DNA from: Pseudoips prasinana
Taxonomy: Eukaryota > Arthropoda > Insecta > Lepidoptera > Nolidae
DNA length: 64,000 bases
Direction of reading: 5' to 3'
Assembly: GCA_951640165.1 (NCBI GenBank)
Contig: OX621265.1
Location: forward strand, 19,171,001 to 19,235,000
In this document: piece after piece, positions 40,871-51,814 of the stretch
Layout: every line of letters begins with the position of its first letter
Numbering within the stretch: the stretch's first letter is position 1
Program-made: the position numbers and the translations under genes
The notes under the pieces: generated by a model
Told to the model about the DNA's origin: nothing
What the model saw: the letters and a program-made list of their open reading frames with translations, nothing else
Database searches by the model: none

Positions 40871-41204
40871 AAGCACCGCGGATCAATTTAAGGGTCCTAA
40901 GTGAGCTGTTATATTTGATTCCAATAGTAGGTATGGCAAAAGCGCTTAAACGCACGAAAGTTGTTCTTTGTTGCTACAACATCCGTATAATAAACTACTC
41001 CAGATATTGGTTGCAAGCTGTTTAACATACCTAATATCACGCTGATTTTGCCAGAGATTACACTCCCAATGTACGTGATGAGCAGTTCATATTCGTGTCA
41101 GGAAGTTGAACAGATAGATTGGTGAAGATACTAATTTGAAACTAAACAATTTACTTTAAAAATTGCCGTGTCCGGTAAGAAATTGTGCAACACAATGTAA
41201 GTAA

Positions 41205-41345
41205 GTAAGTAACTCTTTATTGCATACCAAAAAATAATACATAAAAAGAACTATGAGTATGTTAAGATTGTACAAATGGCGGCCTTATCGCTAAGTGCGA
41301 TCTCTTCCAGGCAATGGTTTATGATTACTATGATTAGCCAAGTTT
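41205..41345 (-). mobile_element. LINE 3' UTR fragment
   Basis: GTAAGTAACTCTTTATTGCA (AATAAAGAGTT on the minus strand) with TGGCGGCCTTATCGC and GCGATCTCTTCCAGGCAA, a phrase typical of lepidopteran LINE 3' UTRs. No coding part. Confidence 0.5.
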
Positions 41346-41439
41346 AATTTAACCGTTCGCGTACGTCCGGAAAGAACTGGTGCAGATGGCGACCCTTGGT
41401 TGAGTTATTCCATCTACATTGCCATTCATTCATTTATTC

Positions 41440-41582
41440 CGATGTTTTCCTTCACCGCTTTAAGTACGATAGAATTAATTTCTGAGCACGTGAATTCGAT
41501 AAGTCTGTAGCACGCGTCTTGAGTTTCAACTCGAGACGATTGATTCCACAGTCCAACGTTTTACGCACTAGGCTATCTCGAC
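41440..41582 (-). repeat. repeat H (dispersed, promoter-like)
   Basis: GATGTTTTCCTTCACCGCTT, GAGCACGTGAATTCGATAAG and TTTTACGCACTAGGCTATCTC. The central GAGTTTCAACTCGAGAC could be a decayed B box. The phrase is familiar from lepidopteran genomes; single copy here, apart from a related word at 40590. Confidence 0.45.
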
Positions 41583-41604
41583 ATAATCGGCACGCCAGTT
41601 TAGT

Positions 41605-41815
41605 ATACCATCATTAGCCAAAGTTCGTCCACTGCTGGACAAAAACCTCCCGAAAGAATGGGGGGGCTATGCCATAATCGCAACGCTTGGCAGACGGGTT
41701 AGCGATCGCAGTGTGATGGTCATAGTTCACAGAAAAACGCTGCTGCCCGTTCTTTGGTAGGTATTCCCGCGGTCGATTTCTACACCCCCTCGGGATGAGA
41801 TGGGGTGATGATTTT
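41605..41815 (-). mobile_element. N-RTE copy
   Basis: GTCCACTGCTGGACAAAAAC, GCTATGCCATAATCGC, CTTGGCAGACGGGTTAGCG and CATCACCCCATCTCATCCCG (minus strand). Confidence 0.7.
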
Positions 41816-42028
41816 AGTTACACAGTTTAGTGTATAACATAAGGTATTCGTTTGATTTAGCCGTGCCCCCTCAATACGCCAATTTTCCTTGGCTCAACGG
41901 CTACCCTATCCAGGCTAACTCTACTACATAAATTGCTTAATTTTTGTTAAAAACATTACATTTGTTCTTTACCGCCTATAAATGCCCACATTCTGAATCG
42001 TCATAGAGGAACCATAAGCACCATATGT

Positions 42029-42272
42029 GATGGTCACCATCGCCTAGTTGGTAGTGCTCCTGCCTACGAAAATGGTGGTCCTGGGTTCGAATCCCGGTAA
42101 GTGCAAATATTTGTGTGATGAGCACGAGTATTTGTTTCTGAGTCATGGATGTTTTCTATGAATATAAGTATTTATCTATCTATATAAGTATGTATATCGT
42201 CGCCTGGTACCCATAGTACAAGCTTTGCTTAGTTTGGGGCTAGGATTATCTGTGTGACACTGTCCCCAGATA
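42029..42272 (+). mobile_element. SINE-B, full length
   Basis: GGTCACCATCGCCTAGTTGG, B box GGTTCGAATCC, standard body and CCCCAGATATTATA tail. Confidence 0.85.
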
Positions 42273-42754
42273 TTATATTTGTCCCATTTCAAAACCCTCC
42301 TTTTCCAATTATTAAGGCGGTCCCCCACCAAAACTGTTATCTCTCTTGCAATACAACTATATAATTATTTGGGAGTGGCCTTCCATGCCACTCCTACCCA
42401 AAGTAATTTCTCCACAAAAAACTATACTTAAACAGCGCTCAAAACATGATGACCCCGAAAATAATTATAGTACCTTATTGTTTAGTGATAAGGTTGGTTT
42501 TCCCGTGTTTTTATTTGATTTTCTGGTGCATTAACATTGGTAAATGAAGTCAAGACAATTGGGGGGTAATTAAGTAAGTTTCTTGTAGAAAGTAAGGTTG
42601 GAATGTTTTTTGGCGGATTTTTGTGCGAAGTAGAGTATTTGGAACGTGAATATTTGTGGAAATGGATGTATTAAGGGAACGGAGGTGGCTTTTTTAGTAT
42701 TGATCATCAAAATGGAGTTTTATATTGCTTCAACCCAATAATAGTTCAGATTTG
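42273..42754. other. unassigned interval
   Basis: No gene. A short frame at 42346-42534 has no recognisable motif. Confidence 0.4.
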
Positions 42755-43035
42755 ACGGCCTCATTGATCTAGCGGTAGCGTGTTCACAGAGAACGAGGTC
42801 CTGGGTTCAAATCCCGTGTCGGGGCAAAAATAAAGTGATTTTGGGACATTTCTGTAAAAAGAAAAATTTCTCAGCATTAGCCCGAAGTCTGGGAGTTGGC
42901 GCTATTATACCCCCGTGCCTCGGAGAGCACGTAAAGCTGTCGGTCCTGTACCTGACCTCTTTCCGGTCGTGTCGCCTAGGCGTCCCTAATCTCTGTTGAG
43001 ACTGGCCGTCGTGGCCGAAATTCGGCTAGGAGGAC
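42755..43035 (+). mobile_element. SINE-D with internal deletion
   Basis: Head CATTGATCTAGCGGTAGCG, B box GGTTCAAATCC, GCCCGAAGTCTGGGAGTTGG, CCTGACCTCTTTCCGGTCG, a deletion removing the GTTTGCGCAC region, and CGAAATTCGGCTAGGAGGAC. Confidence 0.85.
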
Positions 43036-43159
43036 ATTCATTCAGATTCAGATTTATTTATTTGAATATAAAACAGGTTACAAATAGTTGGTAGTACATA
43101 ATAATATGAAGTGCGGTGATTTATGACCTCAGTGAAGTATGCAAAATGTAGTAACAAGT

Positions 43160-43605
43160 GCCACTCAGACTCGCCCATGAAGGGTTCCGACCGCAATTTG
43201 CTTTCATTTAATCAACTAAAATACTTGCTGTATTTTAGTTGATTAATTGAAAGCAAATTGCGGTTTACGATTTATGACGTATTAAAAAAAACTACTTGCT
43301 AGATCTCGTACAAACCAATTTTCTTTGTTAGTTTGAATGGTAATGTACATCATATATTTTTTTTAGTTTTATCATTCTATTATTTTAGAAGTTACAGGGG
43401 GGGGTACTCATTGTACCACTTTGGAAGTGTTTCGCGCAAACTATTCAGTTTAGAAACAAATGATATTAGAAACCTCAATATCATTTTTGAAGACTTATCT
43501 ATAGACACCCCACATGTATGGGCACGATGTTGAAAATTTTTGAGTTTCAGTTCTATGTATGGGGACCCCCCAAAATTATAGTTCTTTTTCTATTTTTCTG
43601 TAAAA
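43160..43605 (-). repeat. repeat P, truncated copy
   Basis: CAGACTCGCCCATGAAGGG, TTGAAGACTTATCTATAG and CTATGTATGGGGACCCCCC. The 5' end of P (GTAGCCAAATGG) is missing, where family X begins. Contains the palindrome listed separately. Confidence 0.75.
43191..43263. repeat. palindrome inside repeat P, 34-bp arms
   Basis: CCGCAATTTGCTTTCATTTA...CTAAAATAC, 5-nt loop TTGCT, then the complement with one mismatch. Other P copies have only one arm, so this is an inverted duplication that arose in place. Confidence 0.9.
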
Positions 43606-43609
43606 AAGC

Positions 43610-43965
43610 GGTGGGGCGCATTGGGTCCGGTGGTAGCATTAAAGCGCGACCGTCGTTATTAACACAAGGTCCGTCATAATAATAATACCTTAATATAGAC
43701 ATAACCATTGACAATATGTAATAAAAATATTAGACTTAAACTAGATAATTAAACATAATCTCTTGACAATAACTTGATACGAGCTAGCTAAATATCATTG
43801 CTATAATAAAATAAATTTTATAAATGTTTTCATACAATCTACCTAAATATCTATGTTAGTAGAAATAATAATGTGTACAACTATATTACTACAAACATGT
43901 TCTGACTATTTACAAGCGCTTATTTAAAGTCTACGTGAATAAAATCTTTTTTATTTTATTTATTT
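43610..43965 (+). mobile_element. LINE 3' family X copy with coding tail
   Basis: GGTGGGGCGCATTGGGTCCG and TAGCATTAAAGCGCGACCG repeat the coding stretch at 8540-8590, followed by the standard X 3' region to GTGAATAAAATC. Confidence 0.75.
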
Positions 43966-44039
43966 TTATTTACATTTTACATACCTCACTGCATCTTCAT
44001 ATTATTATGTACTACCAACTACATGTTAACTTACTTACT

Positions 44040-44225
44040 TCCTTACCGTACGTACAGTGGTTACCCTGGTGTCAGAGTTGTTCAAGCCCAGTAGGCCTCT
44101 GACATGGCTTAACGACTATCACTAACAAGAACAACCGGGACCGACAGCTTAACGTGTCCTCTGAAGTACGGACACACGTTCAGAAATTAAACCACTTTCA
44201 CGATCACCCATATATGTTCATATAA
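44040..44225 (+). repeat. repeat F copy
   Basis: GTGGTTACCCTGGTGTCAGAG, CCTCTGACATGGCTTAACGA, CCGGGACCGACAGCTTAACG and CACGATCACCCATATATG. Confidence 0.65.
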
Positions 44226-44294
44226 AGTTGGTTCTTACAAGCGGGGACCTGTAATTAACTTTATGACGCTTAGTAATGCCATTTATATTAATTA

Positions 44295-44372
44295 AATAAT
44301 GAAATTTATTCAGCACTTGGGTATTTACATACACTTGTACTTGTCAAGCTCACAATGTATTACATAACCACA
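44295..44372 (-). mobile_element. LINE 3' end, family Y
   Basis: GAAATTTATTCAGCACTTGG and ACACTTGTACTTGTCAAGC are the reverse of 13660-13746. Confidence 0.55.
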
Positions 44373-44589
44373 GTTTAAAAACAGTAATTAAAGCAACAAT
44401 ATATTTTGAATTAGTCCGTCCGTGCGGTCTGTTTCGTCACATATATTTTTAATATCCTTAAATAAATCATAAATAGCAAGTTACTAAGCTATTATTGTTA
44501 CATTTAGCAATTGTATATTAAAATTAAAGAATTGAAAACAACGAGCAGTTGGCTAGCGCAAAAGGTGCTAAAAGCTTAATTTAAGCGAC

Positions 44590-44900
44590 TAATAAAAATA
44601 AATAAAATAAAATAAAATTCGTTTATTTCGGACCGAAATCTATAGTGTTAGTAACAGTAATCTGAAAAAACTATGTTAGTAATATATAAGGATTTACATT
44701 CCAATAAGTACATAACAGGATACCACTATTACACATACCGGCTATATGAATTTGCGGTACCTATCCTTGATTATGTGCACGCGTGTCCAGTGCTGCATAA
44801 TAGCACTGTCCACGTCAAGTCTGTTGGCCACAGTCTTCAGGAGGCTGTTGGAACTGTCACGAACCCACTGTAATAGGGACGCTATACGTTTTCTTATAAT
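44590..44900 (-). pseudogene. LINE C-terminal fragment related to the LINE at 48320
   Basis: Minus-strand frame VRDSSNSLLKTVANRLDVDS and AIMQHWTRVHIIKDRYRKFI resembles RASSNTVLMMIADRLDCPY...QRQVI at the end of the larger LINE downstream. A 3' UTR with TTTATTTCGG (plus strand) reaches 44590, also shared with 48135. Short and 5' truncated. Confidence 0.5.
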
Positions 44901-45129
44901 ACCTGAGGGCACCCTTATGGGGTTCGGGCAACAGCTCAGGCGGCCGCTGAAGTTAAAAGATGGAATTCGAAATGGGGGTCAGATCACTTGCACGGGATTA
45001 CCGATCACGTGATAAGGAGGCAACGTGATATTTTTATGTTAAAGCTGTTGGTCTTCCTATTAAATAAATAAATAAATCAACAGATAATTGTAAAAAGTCG
45101 GTTCTTATTTTTATGAAAACAGAATAGAA

Positions 45130-45470
45130 CAGAACAAGATTCAAAATCAAAATTCATTTCTTCCGTGAAAAATTATGTCATTTGTTTTTACCCTACCGTG
45201 CAGTGCATGACGTGGCAGCTACTGAGAAACACTGCCACAAAACTCAGTAGGAATCCTTTTTTAAAATAAAATATACTTAAGATTAATTACAATTATGTGT
45301 GTGACAATTCCCAACAATCCCAATTACTTTTGCCCTGCTACACAATTTGGCTTTTACATTTTTTTTAAACTTATCCGGAGACAATTCTCTAATATCATTG
45401 GGAAGTTTGTTATAGAATCTTATATATTGATTATTTACATAAGTTCGTGTACGAAGAAGATATGGCATAC
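45130..45470 (-). pseudogene. CR1/Jockey-type LINE C-terminus and 3' UTR, family Z
   Basis: Minus strand MPYLLRTRTYVNNQYIRFYN, KLPNDIRELSPDKFKKNVKA and KLCSRAKVIG, then stop and a 3' UTR with CTGCCACGTCATGCACTGCA. The YNKLP...FK pattern marks the end of CR1/Jockey ORF2. Another copy is at 47505. Abuts the RTE fragment at about 45475. Confidence 0.7.
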
Positions 45471-45489
45471 TAAATACATACATACATAG

Positions 45490-45990
45490 ACTCACGCCTG
45501 TTTCCCAGAGGGGTAGGCAGAGACAACGGATTTCCATTTGTCATGATCTTTGCACACGTCATTTGCCTCGATTACTGTCATTATATTCTTCATACATGCT
45601 CGCCGGTTTAGGGTACTTCTGACCTGTCCTTTCTTGAGAACGTCTCCGATTTGGTCAGAGAATGTTCGACGAGGTCTTCCTCTTCCGGTTGTTCCATTCA
45701 CACAGGCTAGGTATACTTATTTGGTCAATCTTCTTTCATTCATCCTTTCTAAATGGCCATACCATCTCAGCATTCATTTTTCAATCTTTGTGACTACATC
45801 CTCTTTCACACCACAACGCTCTCTTACATCAGTATTTCGAATTCTGTTTCTCAAACTTACACCACACATACTTCTCAGAGCTCTCATTTCCACTGCATTT
45901 ATTTTACTTTCATTCTTTTTCTGCCATACCCAAAAAGCCTCTACTTCTTTCTTTGTTGTCGGTTTAAAAAGAGTCCTTCTTCAAAGAAAG
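45490..45990 (-). pseudogene. RTE-type LINE C-terminus (same subfamily as 36270)
   Basis: The open part is [59 protein letters not shown] and [10 protein letters not shown]. Upstream on the minus strand, in changing frames, are KNECWDGMAI and ERCGVKED-like pieces and RKRMKVK, so decay increases toward 45990. Confidence 0.8.
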
Positions 45991-46214
45991 CCTTCTCCAA
46001 CTTTAGGAGCTCCTCACAAAAGCGTACTTAACTATCATTAAAACTTGTTTGTCAAATTTCTTCTCAAAACTGCACTTTTTCTGGCGCAGAATTTGTGTTC
46101 ACGTACGAAGCCAGCCCTCATGGTACGGTGGTTACTGTGCTAAAGCCCCGTGTGAGGACAGGCTGGTATTCTATACTGCCTCACCGCAGTAGAGAAACCG
46201 ATCTGGGGCTTTAA

Positions 46215-46405
46215 CAATTGATTAAGTCATTTTTAACCTTTATTTATTTAAACGCCATTTAGAAAATCGATGTTCGGCGACTTAGCCGGTAGAGCCCCAG
46301 GGGTGAGTTGGGACCAGGGGCTCACCCGGCTAAGTCGCCGAACATCGATTTCTTAGAAATCGATGATAGAAATCGATGTTCGGCGACTTAGCCGGTAGAG
46401 GCCCA
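46215..46405. mobile_element. MITE-2, rearranged copy
   Basis: AACCTTTATTTATTTAAACG, ATCGATGTTCGGCGACTTAG and GGTAGAGCCCCAGGGG are followed by the inverted arm and then a further copy of CGATGTTCGGCGACTTAGCC, giving three arms where two are expected. Confidence 0.7.
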
Positions 46406-46454
46406 GTACTATTGATCCCAATAGAGCGGGTGCCAGCTTAATTATCTATAATAA

Positions 46455-46985
46455 TCTTTAATTCGTACCTTAATATAGACAGAACCATTCAGACAACATG
46501 TCATAAAAATATAGCTAAAATTTAAAATTTCGACAATGATCTCATTGACAAATACCTTAATATAAGCTAGCTAAATATCATTAAGTAGGTACTATTATAT
46601 AATAAATCTTATTGTAATTTTTTTCATACAATCCGTGTACCTAAATATCTATATGTACCTAAAAATAAATAAAATAACAATAAAAAAGGTTTTTTATCAC
46701 GTAGACTTTTAAAAAGCGCTTGTAAATAGTCAGAACATGTTTGTAGTAATATATAATTAATTTATAATTATTTCTAGGTACATATATATATTTAGGTACA
46801 CGGATAGTAGGAATAAATACTTACAATAAGATTTATTTTATAATAGAAACGATATTTAGCTAGCTTAAATTAAGTTATTGTCAAGGATCATGTGTAGGTT
46901 TAATTAACGAAATTTTAAATTTTAGCTATATTTTTACTACATATTGTCTGAATGGTTCTGTCTATATTAAGGTACAAGTTAAATA
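46455..46985. mobile_element. two LINE 3' family X copies, tail to tail
   Basis: A plus copy (CGTACCTTAATATAGACAG to CGTGTACCTAAATATC, 46455-46680) is followed by a minus copy (46688-46985) ending with CAGAACCATTCAGACAATAT in reverse. A third partial plus copy (ACATGTGCTAACTATTTACG) lies at 47020-47090. Confidence 0.75.
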
Positions 46986-47204
46986 TTATTATTATATAAA
47001 TTTATTAATTATATATTACTACAAACATGTGCTAACTATTTACGAGCGCTTTTGTAAAGTCTACGTGATGAAAACCCTTTTTTATAATTTTTATTTATGA
47101 ATTTCTAATTTATGTTCTGCTGACGGCAGATGTAAAAAGTCCAAAATGTTAAGTCATAATCACCTTAAATCTGCTTGGCTAGTTTGTAGTACCTAATATA
47201 GTTA

Positions 47205-47311
47205 TGTATACATTATTACTTCTAGTTACATAGATATTTAGGTACACGGATTTTATGAAAATCCGTGTAGGTACCTACCTAAATATCTATGTAACTAGAA
47301 ATAATAATGTA
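47205..47311. repeat. palindrome from family X sequence, ~50-bp arms
   Basis: GTATACATTATTACTTCTAG...GGTACACGGATTTT, then ATG, then AAAATCCGTGTAGGTACC...ATAATAATGTATAC. The right arm carries a few extra bases (GTACCTACC). Confidence 0.88.
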
Positions 47312-47504
47312 TACATACACTATCCTCTGGCTTAACAGTTAACATCACTAACCACGACATGCCAAACACCAGAATATGTAGGTATACTTTTTATAATTTA
47401 TTGCCACTACACCTGGTCTACGACAATGGAAAAACTCAGGCCAGAAAACTAAGACAAACTAGACATGCTAAGATCTTCCTTCCCTCGGGCAGATATAATC
47501 AAAA

Positions 47505-47850
47505 TCAAAGTCAAACATCATTTATTCCGTAAAAAATTTACATTTATGTGGAATCGTCATTTTTACCTTACCGTGCAGTGCATGACGTGGCAGCTGCTGA
47601 GAAACACTGCCAGAAAACTGAGTAGGATTACTTTTTAAAAATAAAATATACTTAAGATTAATTACAATTATGTGTATTGACTCAGAACAACACAATCCCA
47701 AGCACTTTTGTCGCTTAAATAATCAGAAAATTTTTAATATGCCCTGCTACACAATTTGGCTTTAATAATTGTTTTTAACTTAATCGTAGACATTTTTCTA
47801 AATAATTGGGAAGTTTGTTATAAATTCTTATACAGATATAGGTCCTAGTG
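47505..47850 (-). pseudogene. CR1/Jockey-type LINE C-terminus and 3' UTR, family Z
   Basis: CTTACCGTGCAGTGCATGAC, GGCAGCTGCTGAGAAACAC and, upstream, GGGAAGTTTGTTATAAATTC match 45130-45470. Coding frame eroded by substitutions and an insertion near 47690. Confidence 0.65.
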
Positions 47851-48114
47851 ACTGCTCCCGTTGACCAACTTTCGAGGTATAGGTTACGTCGAATTCACGT
47901 TGCTGCCCGGCGCGTCACCATCGCATCGCGCCATCCATGTACCCCTAAACCTTTGCAAATATTAAAACATTCCGAAAGTCATCTTCTATTTCTAGAACCT
48001 TCTGTCCTTGGCTTCACCTATAGAAATAGGTATATATAATCCTTTTCTATCAGGAAATTCGTAGTCTGATTCTTCTGGAACCTTCGCGAATATGACAGAT
48101 TAATTGTAATAAAA

Positions 48115-50265
48115 TAAAAATAAAATATGTTTATTTCGGGTAACTAATTGCGACCCATAGGCAGAAAATACAAACATAATAAAATACAAAAACAAAATTA
48201 ATAATCAGAAAGAACATAATATAAATAAAAAAAAACACACACGATACTAATTGATTAATAAATATTTGTACATATAATTAAATTAAATAACGGCATATTT
48301 AGAAAGATTGAAATTGCGCCTATATCCCACACTTTATGACTTGCCTCTGAGAGCAGTGCTGGATATAGGGGCAATCCAATCGATCCGCGATCATCATCAG
48401 GACAGTGTTGGAGCTGGCCCTGCGGGAGGCGCACCTTTTACGCATCGTAGCCTGAAAACAATCAGTGCGCGCATCCGCAAACATGCCCGAGGCGTTGCAG
48501 AAGGGGGGCAGCCCCAACACTCCCCTAAAAGCGTTATTATACTGAACGCGGAGGGCACTGTAGACCCTTTGCGAATAAGTAGCCCATAGAGAACAGGTGT
48601 ACAACGAGGTGCAGTATGCTCTGAAAAGCGTTATTTTTACCGCGACCGAACATCGTGCAAACCTGCGACCCATCATGTTCGCCCTTCGCGACAGCGCCCT
48701 CCGTTCCCGTTCTATGTCAGCATGATCTTCGAGACCAACCGTCACTATATGTCCTAAATATTTAAAATTATCAACCCTTTCAAGTTGAATACCGTTAAGT
48801 TGTATAGGTGGTAGATATAGTGGACATTTAGCACCGGCGGTCTCAAAGACCATGTACTGGCTCTTGCTGACATTATATTTCAACCCATGGTCACAGGCGT
48901 ATTTCTCACAGATCCGTATGAGCTTTCTCAAACCACAAATAGACGCACTTAGGAGCGCAGTGTCATCTGCATAGGAAATGTTGTTGACACAGACATCGTC
49001 AATATGACAGCCGACACTGCGCTCACTGAGCTCGATGATCAGTTCGTTCATGTAAAGATTGAACATTGTGGGAGATGTCAGTCCCCCCTGCCTCACGCCA
49101 CATTTTTGCCGATACGGATCCGACATTGCTCCCGCCCATCTGACGCTATTGACCTGGTGCGAATACCAGTACTTGAAAATTTTTACGAGTTCACGTGGTA
49201 CTTTACTGTCTTCCAGTTTTTTCCATAAGATGTCATATGAGACCGAGTCGAAAGCCCTAGACAAGTCGAGAAAACACGCATAAACTGGAGTCTTGCGATT
49301 CATATAGTATCTGACAGTATGCTTAAGACACAATATTGCACTTTCTGTTGACAGTTGTGGCCGAAAACCAAACTGATTATCGTGCAGCTTTGTATATTTT
49401 TGTAATTGTGAATTAAGCAAACCGTCAAACACTTTAGACATGACCGTGGCTAATGAAATAGGCCTATAGTTATTTTTGTCAGCTAAATCTCCAGTTTTGT
49501 TTTTAACTATAGGCACTACTATTGTTTTCATTAGGTCCATAGGCAGATAAGAGTGACTCACGCACAGCGAGTAGAAAATTGCTAGTACTCTAGATGTATG
49601 AGGGCCACCGTGCTGGAGGTGTTCGATGCTCAGGCCGTCATGGCCTGGGGATTTACCCCTTTTCATGTCCTTGAGAACTTTAGCCACATCTTTAGCATTA
49701 AATATTATGCTCACCCCTTCGCATGATGGTGCCATAGCATCTACGCCTACCGTCGATTTTAAAACCGGCTGTACAGAAAAATGGTCCTTAAAAATATTTG
49801 CTATGTCCTTGTGGTCATTCACCCCATCGATGCTCACAGGCAAGCCGGGCGCACGCTTAACTGGTTAGTGTGTTTCCAAAAACCTCGGAAGTCTCCTTTG
49901 GAATGCTTTTCAGCAAGGGTATCCATTTTTATTTGGTCCTGATTATTTTGGCACCATTTCAGACGTGATTTGAATACCCTTTTGGTTTGCCACATATCAT
50001 CATAAATGAAACCAGACTTTGGTTTACCACACGCTACCCATTCAAGGAACTTTACCCTGGCCTGTCTGTGCGCATCGGCGACGTGCCTGTTCCACCCCGC
50101 TATGCGTGACCCCCTCCTCTCGGCCCCCGTGCTTCCTCGACTCGCCGAGGATGCGCTACGAAGGACGGTCACAATATCCGAGTATAGTTCGTCGAGCACA
50201 CGCCGTCGATGCTTCCGTCCTTGTCTTCAGCTATCTCTTACATTAGTATCACGAAATTCGGAACA
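48115..50265 (-). pseudogene. LINE with long open reverse-transcriptase frame, CR1/Jockey group
   Basis: Frame 49843-48320 is open for ~507 codons: FNAKDVAKVLKDMKRGKSPG, VVPIVKNKTGDLADKNNYRP, FGFRPQLSTESAI, YACFLDLSRAFDSV, CGVRQGGLTSPTMFNLYMNE, ISYADDTALL (catalytic YADD intact), LKYNVSKSQYM, then FKYLGHIV and the end VIKCGI. Upstream (50199-49850) GWNRHVADAHRQARVKFLEW and GFWKHTNQLSVRP form the linker in a shifted frame, so there is one frameshift near 49850 and a stop near 50215. The endonuclease is absent. The 3' UTR is A-rich on the minus strand to 48115, with TTTATTTCGG (plus). Relatively young but 5' truncated. Confidence 0.85.
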
Positions 50266-50429
50266 TCTCTTTTTTTATTCTGGAACCATCTAAGGCAATT
50301 GCAATAAGATTTTTATATGTCCTTTTCATCAACTGTACTTTTTCGTTAGTTCTGTCTGGTATTAATTATCAAGTTCCCTAATTTTACCAATTATCACGCA
50401 TATATATATATTTATTATTTATTTTTGTA

Positions 50430-50530
50430 CTCAACTATGTTTATGTAATACATTGTGAGGTTGACAAATACAAGTAACTAAAAAGTACAAGTACTAATAC
50501 CAAAGTGCTGAATAAATTTCATTTTTTTTT
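50430..50530 (+). mobile_element. LINE 3' end, family Y
   Basis: ATTGTGAGGTTGACAAATAC and AAGTGCTGAATAAATTTCATT. Confidence 0.55.
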
Positions 50531-50544
50531 ATATACCTATAATA

Positions 50545-50612
50545 GATAACATCTAGGGACAATGTCACACAGATCATACTAGCCCCAAACTAAGCAAAGC
50601 TTGTACTATGGG
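50545..50612 (-). mobile_element. SINE-B 3' fragment
   Basis: AGGGACAATGTCACACAGATC and CCCAAACTAAGCAAAGC, then an abrupt switch to LINE sequence at about 50613. Confidence 0.75.
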
Positions 50613-50614
50613 CC

Positions 50615-50930
50615 TTTGCGTCTGTTACAGACGATTTACGGCGCATTGTCTGAGAGACATTTCTTATTGTGGCTAAACAAACCGATGCGAGAGCAACATA
50701 GCCTGCCGCAGGCCTGACAAGAGAAGTTTGCGGTGGTTGGTGCCGAGCCGCTTTCATGTCGCTTCTGTCTCTTATCAGCAAGTACTCCGAGCCAGGCTTC
50801 GTCACAGATCTTACGACCCTCAACTAGACGATTGCGCCATTCAACTCTATTTTCAGCGAGCTTTTCCCAGCTACAGTGGTCAATTTTAAAAGCGGCCATA
50901 TCCCGCTTGGTGCAGTCTTTAAACTTTTTC
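50615..50930 (-). pseudogene. LINE ORF2 C-terminus with CCHC-like zinc finger
   Basis: Minus strand KFKDCTKRDMAAFKIDH, SWEKLAENRVEWRNRL, ADKRQKRHES, then FSCQACGRLCCSRIGLFSHN and KKCLSD. CxxCGR.C.SRIGL.SH...C is the terminal zinc-finger pattern of a LINE type common in arthropods. The preceding W..LA..R..WR block is its usual partner. The piece is intact over ~95 codons but lacks the catalytic domains. Confidence 0.78.
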
Positions 50931-50988
50931 GTTTGTTCTGTCTGGTATTAATTATCAAGTACTCGAATTTTACCAATTATCACGCATA

Positions 50989-51186
50989 TCACACTAATAT
51001 CATAAAGGCAAGGTTTGTGAGTATTATATGAGTCTGTTAGTGTGTATGTTTGTTACCGTCACTTCACGTCTAAACGGCTGGAGCGATTTTAATAAAATGT
51101 GATATGCAGTCAGCTGGCATCCTGGATTGACAAATAGGCTCTAATATATAAAGTTTAACGCGGGTAAAACCAAGAGGCACCGCTAG
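50989..51186 (+). mobile_element. non-autonomous Helitron
   Basis: Starts TCACACTAATATCATAAAGG after an A and ends CCGCTAG before a T. The 3' hairpin GCGGGTAAAACCAAGAGGC is damaged. The ~75 bp upstream also occur at 50330-50405, where GCATATATAT shows the site without the insertion. Confidence 0.8.
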
Positions 51187-51225
51187 TTAAAAATATATAT
51201 GAAGCTATATCTTGGGACAATATAA

Positions 51226-51475
51226 TATATATAGGGACAATGTCGCACAGATCATCCTAGCCCCAAACTAAGCAAAGCTTGTACTATGGGTACCAGGCGA
51301 CGATATACATACTTATATACTAGGTAATTACTTAAATAAGTACATAGAAAACATCCATGACTCAGAAACAAATATTCGTGCTCATCACACAAATATTTGC
51401 ACTTACCGGGATTCGAACCCAGGACCACCAGCTTCGTAGGCAGGAGCACTACCAACTAGGCTACGGTGACCGTCA
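51226..51475 (-). mobile_element. SINE-B, full length
   Basis: GGGACAATGTCGCACAGATC through GGATTCGAACCC (B box, minus) to AACTAGGCTACGGTGACCG. Confidence 0.85.
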
Positions 51476-51654
51476 TATATATATATATATTATCTATAGG
51501 CTATAGTAATCTAAGTGCTGTATACATTATAATTGGACTACAGGTTTAAGTTTTGCTTACAACATAAAATATGTAGAACTCCATGTAATTAGTACCAATT
51601 AAATAAATTAAATTTGAACATTATGGTACCTACCAGTGTTCGTAGCCCGAACGA

Positions 51655-51785
51655 GATATCACATATTGGCGTGGTTGGCAGATACTTGCTTTTCACAAGG
51701 TCGTAGGTTCGATGCCCAGACACATTTTGTGTGCATGAACATGTCTGTTTGTCCTGAGTCTATGTGTAATTATCTATATATATAG
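51655..51785 (+). mobile_element. SINE-A 5' half
   Basis: GGCGTGGTTGGCAGATACTTG, damaged B box GGTTCGATGCC, ATGAACATGTCTGTTTGTCC; stops after TAATTATCTATATA. Confidence 0.7.
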
Positions 51786-51814
51786 TTTTGCTCATTTTTG
51801 TATTTTACTCTAGT

